A stretch of 6,716 nt of DNA, taken from Desulfuromonadaceae bacterium (lineage in GTDB: Bacteria > Desulfobacterota > Desulfuromonadia > Desulfuromonadales > Syntrophotaleaceae). The notes beneath the pieces were generated by a model. The model made no database searches. It saw only the letters and a program-made list of their open reading frames with translations, and was not told where the DNA came from. Positions 1 to 5,663 of this stretch are shown one piece after another. A program made the position numbers and the translations under genes. Each line of letters opens with the position of its first letter. Position 1 is the stretch's first letter. Where the stretch lies: the NCBI GenBank assembly GCA_021107335.1, contig JAIOSZ010000087.1, positions 1 through 6,716 on the forward strand, read 5' to 3'.

Positions 1-128
1 TCAATAGCTGGCACCTGGTTTACATCCGTGGCTGTGGTTATTACAGGTTCAGCCCCTATTAACCCGGCAACCTTTATCGCAAGGGAATTGGCGCCACCCA
101 AATGACCGGAAACAAGACTTACGGCATA
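1..128 (-). other. CbiG-like (cobalt-precorrin-5A hydrolase) fragment fused in frame to RadA
   Basis: Residues 299-340 of the open frame begin [14 protein letters not shown] and end near [14 protein letters not shown]. The motifs SGHLGGAN (305-312) and VITTATDV (327-334) are hallmarks of the end of the CbiG N-terminal domain. CbiG opens the delta-lactone of cobalt-precorrin-5A in anaerobic cobalamin synthesis and has no known link to RadA. The first roughly 70 residues of the CbiG N-terminal domain are absent, so the join cuts inside a fold and is not a tidy domain fusion. By hand count the segment is about 50% G+C, against about 73% in the 52 bases before it and about 53% in the next 120. 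It uses ATA, TTA and GTA codons that are rare in the RadA part. I am confident of the family match; whether the join exists in the genome is undecided. Confidence 0.8.
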
Positions 129-1022
129 CCGACTCCCCTCCAGGGACGGGACCACCACGCTGCCCGCTGACTCCTCAGGGCGTTCTGCGAGAAACAGCTC
201 CGAGGGATTGGACACCTCGACCAAACCCCGTTCCTGCATTTCGAAGACACCGATTTCATTGGTCGAGCCGAAACGATTTTTGACTGCCCGCAAAATCCGA
301 TAAGGGTGACCGGCGTCGCCTTCGAAGTACAGAACCGTGTCGACCATGTGCTCAAGCATGCGCGGCCCAGCGATGGCACCGCCCTTGGTAACGTGCCCGG
401 CGATAAAGGTCGACACCCCCTGGCCCTTGGCCAATAACATCAGCCGGCCAGCGCACTCACGCACCTGAGTGACGCTGCCGGGAGCCGATTCGAGAGCAGA
501 GATAAAGATGGTCTGAATGGAATCGACGACCAGAAAGCGGGGTTTCAGTTCCGCGACCCGTTCGAGAATAGCCTCTAGGCAGGTTTCGGCGCAGATGAAC
601 AGCTCGCCAGCTTCGACACCGAGACGGGCGCCGCGCAGCTTGATCTGGCGGGCCGATTCTTCGGCGGTGACATACAGCACTGAACCACTGGCGGCCAGCC
701 GATTGGCCGCCTGCAGCAGCAAAGTCGACTTACCGATTCCCGGATCGCCGCCGATCAATACCAGCGAGCCGGGCACCACTCCGCCACCGAGCACCCGGTC
801 GAATTCACCGATGCCACTGCAACAACGATCTTCCTCGTCAGCGGTGACCTCGGCGATGCGCTGGACCGGAGCGGCGGCCGATACTGGTCGCCCCTTGGCG
901 GAAGGAGCACTACGCAACTCCTCGGTCAGAGTATTCCATTGATTGCAGTCCGGGCAACGCCCGAGCCATTTAGGGCTCTGGTAACCGCACTGCTGACAAC
1001 TATAGATGGTTTTCTGCTTCAC
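1..1022 (-). CDS. radA: RadA (Sms) DNA repair/recombination ATPase, N-terminal two thirds, running in frame into a CbiG-like segment; open at window edge
   Basis: RadA is a RecA-like, cytoplasmic ATPase that drives branch migration of recombination intermediates. The frame opens with GTG at 1022-1020, preceded by GGGGAG and a 6-base spacer. Visible in the translation: a zinc finger with C9, C12, C23 and C26 (CQQCG and CPDCN), Walker [11 protein letters not shown] at 91-100, Walker [10 protein letters not shown] at about 163-171, the block [12 protein letters not shown] at 209-220, and the RadA-specific KNRFG at 248-252. All these match the family closely, and the RadA match continues to about residue 298 ([10 protein letters not shown]). 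Normal RadA is about 450 residues and would continue with the Lon-protease-like domain (typically LLVEIQALV). Here residues 299-340 are instead CbiG-like and the frame runs off the window with no stop. The RadA core should bind and hydrolyse ATP, but without the Lon-like scaffold ring assembly would probably fail. Identity of the RadA part is very sure; the chimeric end may be biological or an assembly artefact. Confidence 0.93.
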   Translation of the reverse strand, partial: MKQKTIYSCQQCGYQSPKWLGRCPDCNQWNTLTEELRSAPSAKGRPVSAAAPVQRIAEVTADEEDRCCSGIGEFDRVLGGGVVPGSLVLIGGDPGIGKSTLLLQAANRLAASGSVLYVTAEESARQIKLRGARLGVEAGELFICAETCLEAILERVAELKPRFLVVDSIQTIFISALESAPGSVTQVRECAGRLMLLAKGQGVSTFIAGHVTKGGAIAGPRMLEHMVDTVLYFEGDAGHPYRILRAVKNRFGSTNEIGVFEMQERGLVEVSNPSELFLAERPEESAGSVVVPSLEGSRYAVSLVSGHLGGANSLAIKVAGLIGAEPVITTATDVNQVPAI

Positions 1023-1090
1023 AAACGTCTCCCCCAGGAGGGTCTCGGGCTTAACGGGCCAAAACGAAAAATTGGCTGTTTGAGGGCAGG

Positions 1091-1134
1091 TTTTCGAGAA
1101 TTTGAGAGCAAATAGCAGGGCTATTTGTCGAAAA
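1091..1134. repeat. Interrupted inverted repeat: nested hairpin with 8-bp inner and 7-bp outer stem
   Basis: The inner arms CAAATAGC (1109-1116) and GCTATTTG (1120-1127) are perfect complements around a 3-base loop AGG. Directly outside them, TTTTCGA (1091-1097) and TCGAAAA (1128-1134) are also perfect complements, with an 11-base bulge (1098-1108) on the left side only. It lies between the divergent radA and glcD starts and has no clean T-tract on the glcD side, so it is not a standard terminator. It could be a dispersed palindromic element, a regulator site or a structured leader of radA. Confidence 0.6.
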
Positions 1135-1144
1135 TTATCGGAAA

Positions 1145-1180
1145 CATGGACCGATCAGGCGATTTTGCAGTCGGTTCATG
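1145..1180. repeat. Second inverted repeat, 10-bp arms with one G-T pair
   Basis: The arms CATGGACCGA (1145-1154) and TCGGTTCATG (1171-1180) are complementary at nine of ten positions, the tenth being a G-U wobble if the plus strand is transcribed. The loop is 16 bases. It starts 10 bases after the nested hairpin at 1091-1134, and the two probably form one structured unit. No family is recognised. Confidence 0.55.
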
Positions 1181-1216
1181 GTAAGTCGGATACCCTCCTA
1201 ACAACAGATCATTCTA

Positions 1217-1229
1217 GGGCCTTTGGCCC
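1217..1229. repeat. Small perfect palindrome GGGCC-TTT-GGCCC
   Basis: Five-base perfect arms around a TTT loop, about 30 bases upstream of the proposed -35 of the glcD promoter. It could be an operator half-pair or chance in GC-rich DNA. The rest of 1181-1260 shows nothing recognisable. Confidence 0.3.
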
Positions 1230-1260
1230 GACGCTGTCAACGACCGCCAGTGCCCGAGAC

Positions 1261-1290
1261 TGGACGCCTCCCTGGTCTGTCTGCTAAAAT
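1261..1290 (+). promoter_or_regulatory. Candidate sigma-70 promoter of the glcD-glcF-cytochrome operon
   Basis: An extended -10 (TGCTAAAAT, 1282-1290, matching TGnTAnAAT) follows a -35-like TGGACG (1261-1266, four of six matches to TTGACA) at 18-base spacing. Transcription would start near 1297, giving a leader of about 53 bases before the glcD ATG. The match is by eye; the extended -10 is the strong part. Confidence 0.5.
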
Positions 1291-1349
1291 GAGCGTTTGC
1301 AATCTACACCGGCACTTCTTGATAAACCGTCAAAGGACCTCCAGCCATC

Positions 1350-2732
1350 ATGATAGCGACCCGCATCATCCGCATTATTGAAGATATCGTCGGAGCCCAG
1401 CACGTCTCCACCGCCGACACGGACCGACTCTGCTACTCCTACGACGCTACGCAGCGTCAGCATCGCCCCGATGCCGTGGTCTGGCCGAGCAACGCCGCAG
1501 AGGTCAGCCTGCTCTTGAAAATGGCCAATGCCGAGGGAATTCCCGTCTATCCGCGAGGCGCCGGCAGCGGCTTTACCGGCGGCAGCCTGCCGATCCACGG
1601 CGGCCTGGCCCTGGTCATGACCCGCCTCGATGCTATCCTGCGGATCGATGAGGCAAACCTGATCGCGGAAGTCGAACCGGGGGTCGTGACCCGCCAACTA
1701 CAAAAGGCGGTCGAAGCCCTTGGCCTGTTTTATCCTCCCGATCCGGCTTCCTTGAAATTCAGCACATTGGGCGGCAACGTCGCCGAATGCGCCGGCGGCC
1801 CCCGTTGCGTTAAGTACGGGGTCACCAAAGATTATGTTCTCGGCCTCGAAGTGGTCACCCCGCAGGGAGACATTATTCGCACCGGCGGCGAAACCATGAA
1901 GGGCGTGGTCGGCTACGATCTGACCAAACTCTTGGTTGGCAGCGAGGGGACTCTTGGCGTAATCACCAAAATCATCCTTAAGCTGCTACCCTTACCAGCG
2001 GCTAAAAAGACCATGCTGGTGCTCTTCGATTCCATCGACGGCGCCGCCCAAGCAGTGGCAGCCATCATCGGCGGCAAGATTATTCCTACCACCCTGGAAT
2101 TTATGGATGGCACCACCATCGACTGCGTACGGCGAGGCACCGACCTGGAGTTGCCGGAAGCGGCTCGAGCGGTGCTGATCATCGAGGTCGACGGCGATGT
2201 GGACCTCATCGAAAAGCAGGCCGCAACGATTCTGCAGTTGGTAGCGCCTCTAGGGGTAGTCAATACCTGGGTTGCGGCCAACAGCGAGGAGAGCGAATCG
2301 ATCTGGCAGGTGCGGCGCAGCGTTTCGCCGAGCCTGCGCAAGGTCAATCCGGATAAGTTCAATGAAGATATCTGCGTGCCCCGCAGTCGCCTGCCGGAGA
2401 TGATTCGTACCATTGAGGCGATCAGCCACCGGTTGCAGATTCCCATTGTCAATTTCGGTCATGCCGGCGACGGCAACATTCACGTCAACATCATGGTCGA
2501 CAAGGCCGAGCCAGACCAGGAGCAGAAGGCCGAACAGGCCATCGAAGAAATCTTCACCGCCACCCTCCAACTCGGCGGCACCATGAGCGGAGAGCACGGC
2601 GTCGGCGTAACCAAGGCTCCCTACATCCCCATGGAGCTTGATCCGGCTGCCGTAGCCTATATGAAGGCGATTAAAAAGGCCCTCGACCCCAATAACATCC
2701 TCAACCCCGGCAAGATCTTTCTGCAGGACTAA
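1350..2732 (+). CDS. glcD: FAD-linked 2-hydroxyacid oxidase/dehydrogenase, GlcD-like (D-lactate or glycolate)
   Basis: A 460-residue flavoprotein of the FAD-binding type 4 (GlcD/D-lactate dehydrogenase) family, the usual length. The N-terminal FAD-binding domain spans about residues 40-220, with the pyrophosphate-binding loop PRGAGSGFTGGSLP at 68-81, STLGGNVAECAGGPRCVKYG at 138-157 and GYDLTKLLVGSEGTLGVIT at 188-206. The C-terminal FAD-oxidase domain carries NFGHAGDGNIH at 368-378, whose histidines belong to the substrate/metal site in this family, and SGEHGVG at 413-419. It ends with the typical NPNNILNPGKI-like tail. No signal peptide or membrane segment is seen, so it acts in the cytoplasm or at the inner face. 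It would oxidise a 2-hydroxyacid to the 2-oxoacid and pass electrons to the next gene product. No glcE is present, as in many two-subunit versions. The start ATG has AAAGGA 12 bases upstream, a long spacing. Glycolate versus D-lactate cannot be decided from sequence. Confidence 0.93.
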   Translation: MIATRIIRIIEDIVGAQHVSTADTDRLCYSYDATQRQHRPDAVVWPSNAAEVSLLLKMANAEGIPVYPRGAGSGFTGGSLPIHGGLALVMTRLDAILRIDEANLIAEVEPGVVTRQLQKAVEALGLFYPPDPASLKFSTLGGNVAECAGGPRCVKYGVTKDYVLGLEVVTPQGDIIRTGGETMKGVVGYDLTKLLVGSEGTLGVITKIILKLLPLPAAKKTMLVLFDSIDGAAQAVAAIIGGKIIPTTLEFMDGTTIDCVRRGTDLELPEAARAVLIIEVDGDVDLIEKQAATILQLVAPLGVVNTWVAANSEESESIWQVRRSVSPSLRKVNPDKFNEDICVPRSRLPEMIRTIEAISHRLQIPIVNFGHAGDGNIHVNIMVDKAEPDQEQKAEQAIEEIFTATLQLGGTMSGEHGVGVTKAPYIPMELDPAAVAYMKAIKKALDPNNILNPGKIFLQD

Positions 2733-2759
2733 AAAAGATCCAAGCCCTTGTGAAATACT

Positions 2760-4046
2760 ATGAAACGATTAGATCGACATAAAACCCTCGCCGATTATCG
2801 CCAGCAGATGGACCAATGCGTCAAATGCGGGGTCTGCCGGGCTCACTGCCCGGTCTTTGGCGAAGAGGGCCGCGAAGCGGTGGTGGCCCGTGGCAAGGTC
2901 ACCCTGGCCCACGCGCTACTCAATGGGGATATCGAACCCGGCCCGCAGCTGAGCGAAAGCTTCTCCCAATGTCTGCAGTGCGGAAAATGCGTACGCCGCT
3001 GCCCCACCCAGGTACCGGTGGATGATATCGTGCTGGCCGCCCGCCGGGAGATCGTCGCCCGCCGCGGCTTGTCCCTGTTCAGCCGCAGTCTGACCTCCCT
3101 GTTGCGCCGCCCGCGGCTCATGCATTTTTTGGCGGGCAGCGCCCGCCGCGCTGCTCGATTGCTGTTCCGGCGGATACCGCAAAAAAGCGGCCTGCGCTTG
3201 CGCTTTCCCGCTCCATTTATCGATCGCCAACGCAGCCTGCCGGCCTTGGCCAAAAAAACCTTTCGTCAACGCCACCCCGAATTCATTGCCGGTCAGCGGG
3301 ACCGACCGATCATTGCCTTGTTTACCGGCTGCATGGTCAACTATCTGTATCCGGAAATCGGCGAGGGAGCTTTAAAAGCACTGGCGGCTATCGGCTTCAA
3401 CGTGATGATCCCCAAAAACCAGGGCTGTTGCGGCCTGCCCGCCCTCTCTGCAGGGGACGGCGCCAGCGCTAGTGACCTGGCAACCCGCAATCTTCGGGCC
3501 TTCGGCGAGCATCAACCGGACCAGATCGTCACCCTCTGCGCTTCCTGCCACAGCGGCCTGACCCGTCACTTTTGCGACCTCGGCCCCGATTACGCGGCCT
3601 TGGCGGAGCGGGTTGTCGACATCAACGATCTGCTGGTCAGCCAGGGCTTCGAAGAGATTCTGCAACAGTTGTCGCAACCGGCCCAGAAGCCGAAGGTAGC
3701 GGTGCATACCCCCTGCCATCTGCGCAACAGCGGCCTCGACGAACCGCCCAAGCTGCTGTTGGCCGCTCTGCCGACCATCGAACTGGTGAAAATGAACAAG
3801 GCCAACGCTTGCTGCGGCCTGGGAGGCACTTTCTCCGTCCATCACTATCAGACCAGTCGCCAGCTCGGCACCGTCAAGGCCAACGCGGTCAAAGAAAGCG
3901 GCGCCGACCTGGTAGCCACCGCCTGCCCCGGCTGCATCATGCAGTTGCAGAACAGCCTGGACCAGGCCGACCTTCCGCAGCGGGCCTGCCATGTACTGGA
4001 GCTGGTTGGTGAGGCGTTGAGCAAAGGATCGACGGAGCTCACTTGA
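2760..4046 (+). CDS. glcF: GlcF-like iron-sulfur subunit with two ferredoxin motifs and two CCG domains
   Basis: A 428-residue partner of the FAD subunit in the GlcF/LutA family. The N-terminus has two 4Fe-4S motifs: CVKCGVCRAHCP (C20, C23, C26, C30) and CLQCGKCVRRCP (C71, C74, C77, C81). Two cysteine-rich CCG domains follow: C191, then GCCG at 222-225 and CASC at 260-263; and C319, then ACCG at 350-353 and CPGC at 389-392. All expected cysteines are present. Residues about 95-175 form an arginine-rich linker, suited to peripheral membrane contact, but there is no transmembrane helix. It should take electrons from FADH2 and pass them to quinone or another carrier. It starts 27 bases after glcD. 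An in-frame TGA at 2751 makes ATG 2760 the first possible start, yet no good Shine-Dalgarno is visible before it. The stop overlaps the next gene. Confidence 0.92.
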   Translation: MKRLDRHKTLADYRQQMDQCVKCGVCRAHCPVFGEEGREAVVARGKVTLAHALLNGDIEPGPQLSESFSQCLQCGKCVRRCPTQVPVDDIVLAARREIVARRGLSLFSRSLTSLLRRPRLMHFLAGSARRAARLLFRRIPQKSGLRLRFPAPFIDRQRSLPALAKKTFRQRHPEFIAGQRDRPIIALFTGCMVNYLYPEIGEGALKALAAIGFNVMIPKNQGCCGLPALSAGDGASASDLATRNLRAFGEHQPDQIVTLCASCHSGLTRHFCDLGPDYAALAERVVDINDLLVSQGFEEILQQLSQPAQKPKVAVHTPCHLRNSGLDEPPKLLLAALPTIELVKMNKANACCGLGGTFSVHHYQTSRQLGTVKANAVKESGADLVATACPGCIMQLQNSLDQADLPQRACHVLELVGEALSKGSTELT

Positions 4047-4351
4047 TACGCTATGCACCTATTATTCTGCTACTGTCAGCCTTAGCCGCAGGCACGGCCC
4101 TGGCGGTCTACCCCGGTCAAACCATCACCTATGCTGGCTGCGGTGCCGGTCCGGTAGCCTTTAGCGGTCGTGATCATGGCCAGCCCTGCTCGCGCTGCCA
4201 CAACCAGCAGACCTTTCCCCGCATGCAGCAGGGCGAGGTGACCATTACCATGGCGGCCATCGATGATGGCCGACTCTGCGGCAGCTGCCACAACGGACGC
4301 CAGGCCTTTGCCAGTAAAGACAATTGCCAACGCTGTCACCAGAGCCAGTAG
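4043..4351 (+). CDS. Secreted triheme c7-type cytochrome
   Basis: A 102-residue exported cytochrome. The start is TTG at 4043, supported by GGAG at 4034-4037 with a 5-base spacer; no ATG occurs in frame before residue 61. Residues 1-21 are a signal peptide (hydrophobic IILLLSALAAG core, ALA cleavage site), leaving a mature chain of about 81 residues in the periplasm. Three CXXCH heme motifs are visible: CSRCH (49-53), CGSCH (79-83) and CQRCH (95-99). The layout around FSGRDHGQPCSRCH, FPRMQQGEVTITM and CHNGRQAFASKDNCQRCH fits the triheme c7-like family of Geobacter relatives. Only one histidine, H45, lies outside the heme motifs; an extra C33 is present. Its TTGA overlap with the glcF stop implies coupled translation. 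Likely role: accept or shuttle electrons tied to the dehydrogenase encoded upstream. Confidence 0.88.
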   Translation: MIRYAPIILLLSALAAGTALAVYPGQTITYAGCGAGPVAFSGRDHGQPCSRCHNQQTFPRMQQGEVTITMAAIDDGRLCGSCHNGRQAFASKDNCQRCHQSQ

Positions 4352-4375
4352 ATTCGCTAATAACGCTCACAAACG

Positions 4376-4412
4376 AAAACGGGGCGCCTACTGGCACCCC
4401 GTTTTTATTTTT
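4376..4412. terminator. Bidirectional intrinsic terminator between the operon and moaA
   Basis: The arms AAAACGGGGCGCC (4376-4388) and GGCACCCCGTTTT (4393-4405) pair around the loop TACT. The plus-strand transcript has one C-A mismatch and is followed by T5-A-T5 (4402-4412), a good terminator for the cytochrome operon. In the minus transcript that position becomes a G-U pair, so the stem is fully paired. It is followed by TTTTCGTTT, so it also serves moaA, whose stop is about 20 bases away. Confidence 0.9.
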
Positions 4413-4434
4413 AAGTTGAAAACCTGCTATCGCC

Positions 4435-5415
4435 TCAGCCACCGATACCATGCATACGACGCTTACCCTGATGAAAGTCGTCTTCACCGATGTGGTGACG
4501 TTTTGGCTTGGCGCAAGCGGCGGTTCGCAACAGTGCCTCCAACTCCTTATCAGAGGCATGGTGACGCAGCGCATCGCGCATATCAAGCTCTTCGGTGGAG
4601 AAAAGGCAGGGACGAACCCGGCCGTCCGAAGTAATGCGCATGCGGTTGCATTCGCCGCAAAAGTGATCGGAAATGGCCGGAATCACACCGATCCGTCCCG
4701 GGCTGTCAGGATAATGAAACATGCGTGCCGGGCCGCTCGGCCCCTGGCGCAGCAGCGGAATCAGCTTACCAACCTTACCCAATTCTTCAAGGATCGCCGT
4801 CGCCGGGAACATATGCTCGGGAGTAAAGTCGAGCCCGCCGCTGACCGGCATGAACTCAATAAAACGAATCTCCCAGGGGTGTTCCAGGGCCAGACGGGCA
4901 AAATCGCCGATTTCGTCGGCGTTGACCCCTTTGAGAGGTACCATGTTCAGCTTGAGAGGGGTCAGGCCAGCGGCATCGGCCTCGTGCAACCCGGCCAGCA
5001 CCTTATCCAGGCCCGGACGACGGGTAATATAGGTAAAGCGATCTTCACGCAACGAATCGAGACTGACATTAACCCGGGAGAGCCCGGCGCGGCGCAAATC
5101 AGCAGCCATCTCCGCCAACAAAAGACCGTTGGTGGTCAGGGTAATTTCCGGTTTGGTCGGCAAAGCCGCCATCTCTCGAATGAAATCGACGATACCCCGG
5201 CGCACCAAGGGTTCACCGCCGGTCACTCGGATCTTTTTCACTCCGCATCGGGTGGCGGCATGGGCAACCCGCAGCAACTCCTCGTAGGAGAGGATATCCA
5301 CGTGGCCGATGGCATCGACTCCGTCGGCCGGCATGCAATAACGACAGCGCAGATTGCAACGGTCGGTAATGGAGAGACGCAAATACTCGATTTTACGCCC
5401 AAAGGTGTCTTTCAC
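4435..5415 (-). CDS. moaA: GTP 3',8-cyclase MoaA (molybdenum/tungsten cofactor synthesis)
   Basis: A radical-SAM enzyme of 326 residues, normal length, that converts GTP to 3',8-cyclo-GTP, the first step of molybdopterin synthesis, in the cytoplasm. The SAM-cluster motif CNLRCRYC gives C20, C24 and C27; TGGEP, which contacts SAM, lies at 65-69. The second 4Fe-4S cluster, which holds GTP, is marked by CGECNRMR and a third cysteine at C253, C256 and C270. The protein ends in the conserved GG. I chose GTG at 5415-5413 because GAGGAA lies 5 bases upstream and the N-terminus KDTFGRKIEYLRLSITDRCN is family-like. An alternative TTG at 5433 would add six residues but has no Shine-Dalgarno and would swallow this one. 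It stands alone here, convergent with the cytochrome operon and divergent from the PP-loop gene. Confidence 0.95.
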   Translation of the reverse strand: MKDTFGRKIEYLRLSITDRCNLRCRYCMPADGVDAIGHVDILSYEELLRVAHAATRCGVKKIRVTGGEPLVRRGIVDFIREMAALPTKPEITLTTNGLLLAEMAADLRRAGLSRVNVSLDSLREDRFTYITRRPGLDKVLAGLHEADAAGLTPLKLNMVPLKGVNADEIGDFARLALEHPWEIRFIEFMPVSGGLDFTPEHMFPATAILEELGKVGKLIPLLRQGPSGPARMFHYPDSPGRIGVIPAISDHFCGECNRMRITSDGRVRPCLFSTEELDMRDALRHHASDKELEALLRTAACAKPKRHHIGEDDFHQGKRRMHGIGG

Positions 5416-5420
5416 GGCAG

Positions 5421-5426
5421 TTCCTC
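5421..5426 (-). promoter_or_regulatory. Ribosome binding site fixing the moaA start
   Basis: On the minus strand GAGGAA sits 5 bases before the GTG at 5415. It falls inside the frame of the longer TTG-start version, which argues for the shorter protein. Confidence 0.75.
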
Positions 5427-5576
5427 GCGGCAACAGGATAACGTTGTTCTACGAATTACAACCCAGAATATCACCTTTTCCGGTCCCGGAGCAACCCTCT
5501 TGTGCAACAACCTATTTACCGCGAACCTTGTAACAACAGGTACCGGCGTGGTAATTTTCCTTTTTCACGTAACAGA

Positions 5577-5586
5577 GTGGTAAAAT
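5577..5586 (+). promoter_or_regulatory. Candidate extended -10 promoter of the PP-loop gene
   Basis: TGGTAAAAT (5578-5586) matches the extended -10 pattern TGnTAnAAT, the same form as in front of glcD. No good -35 lies at 16-18 bases. Transcription would begin near 5593, leaving a leader of about 70 bases. The 7-mer GTGGTAA that begins it also occurs at 5548-5554, 29 bases upstream. Confidence 0.4.
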
Positions 5587-5610
5587 AAATCGGTCAAGGT
5601 CAGGCACGGA

Positions 5611-5629
5611 TCCTCGCAACAGGCGAGGG
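5611..5629 (+). promoter_or_regulatory. Leader hairpin before the PP-loop gene
   Basis: CCTCGC (5612-5617) pairs perfectly with GCGAGG (5623-5628) around the loop AACAG, with one further U-G pair outside. It lies in the predicted untranslated leader, about 22 bases before the ribosome binding site. There is no T-tract, so it is not a terminator. It could stabilise the message or bind a regulator. No riboswitch class is recognised. Confidence 0.4.
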
Positions 5630-5663
5630 AAATCAACCATCAGTTAGTTTGGAGAACCATCGT

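Noticed and set aside
119..379. 86-codon minus-strand open frame near the RadA-CbiG join
   Set aside because: It is a different frame from RadA. The RadA frame itself is open through this stretch, so no frameshift is needed to explain it.
517..942. 141-codon plus-strand open frame over radA
   Set aside because: It is the antisense shadow of the Walker A/B region of RadA; the protein is Ser/Arg/Pro-rich and family-less.
1102..1287. 61-codon plus-strand open frame between radA and glcD
   Set aside because: It runs through both hairpins, has no ribosome binding site and no recognisable protein features.
3372..4058. 228-codon minus-strand open frame over glcF
   Set aside because: It is the antisense shadow of the CCG domains of GlcF.
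5416..5576. Molybdenum cofactor riboswitch or clear moaA promoter upstream of moaA
   Set aside because: I looked for paired elements and -35/-10 boxes on the minus strand. Only weak matches were found (such as TATTCT with a poor -35), so I do not call one.
4450..5583. 377-codon plus-strand open frame lying over moaA
   Set aside because: It is antisense to a clear MoaA with all cluster cysteines, resembles no family, and is explained by codon bias in GC-rich DNA.
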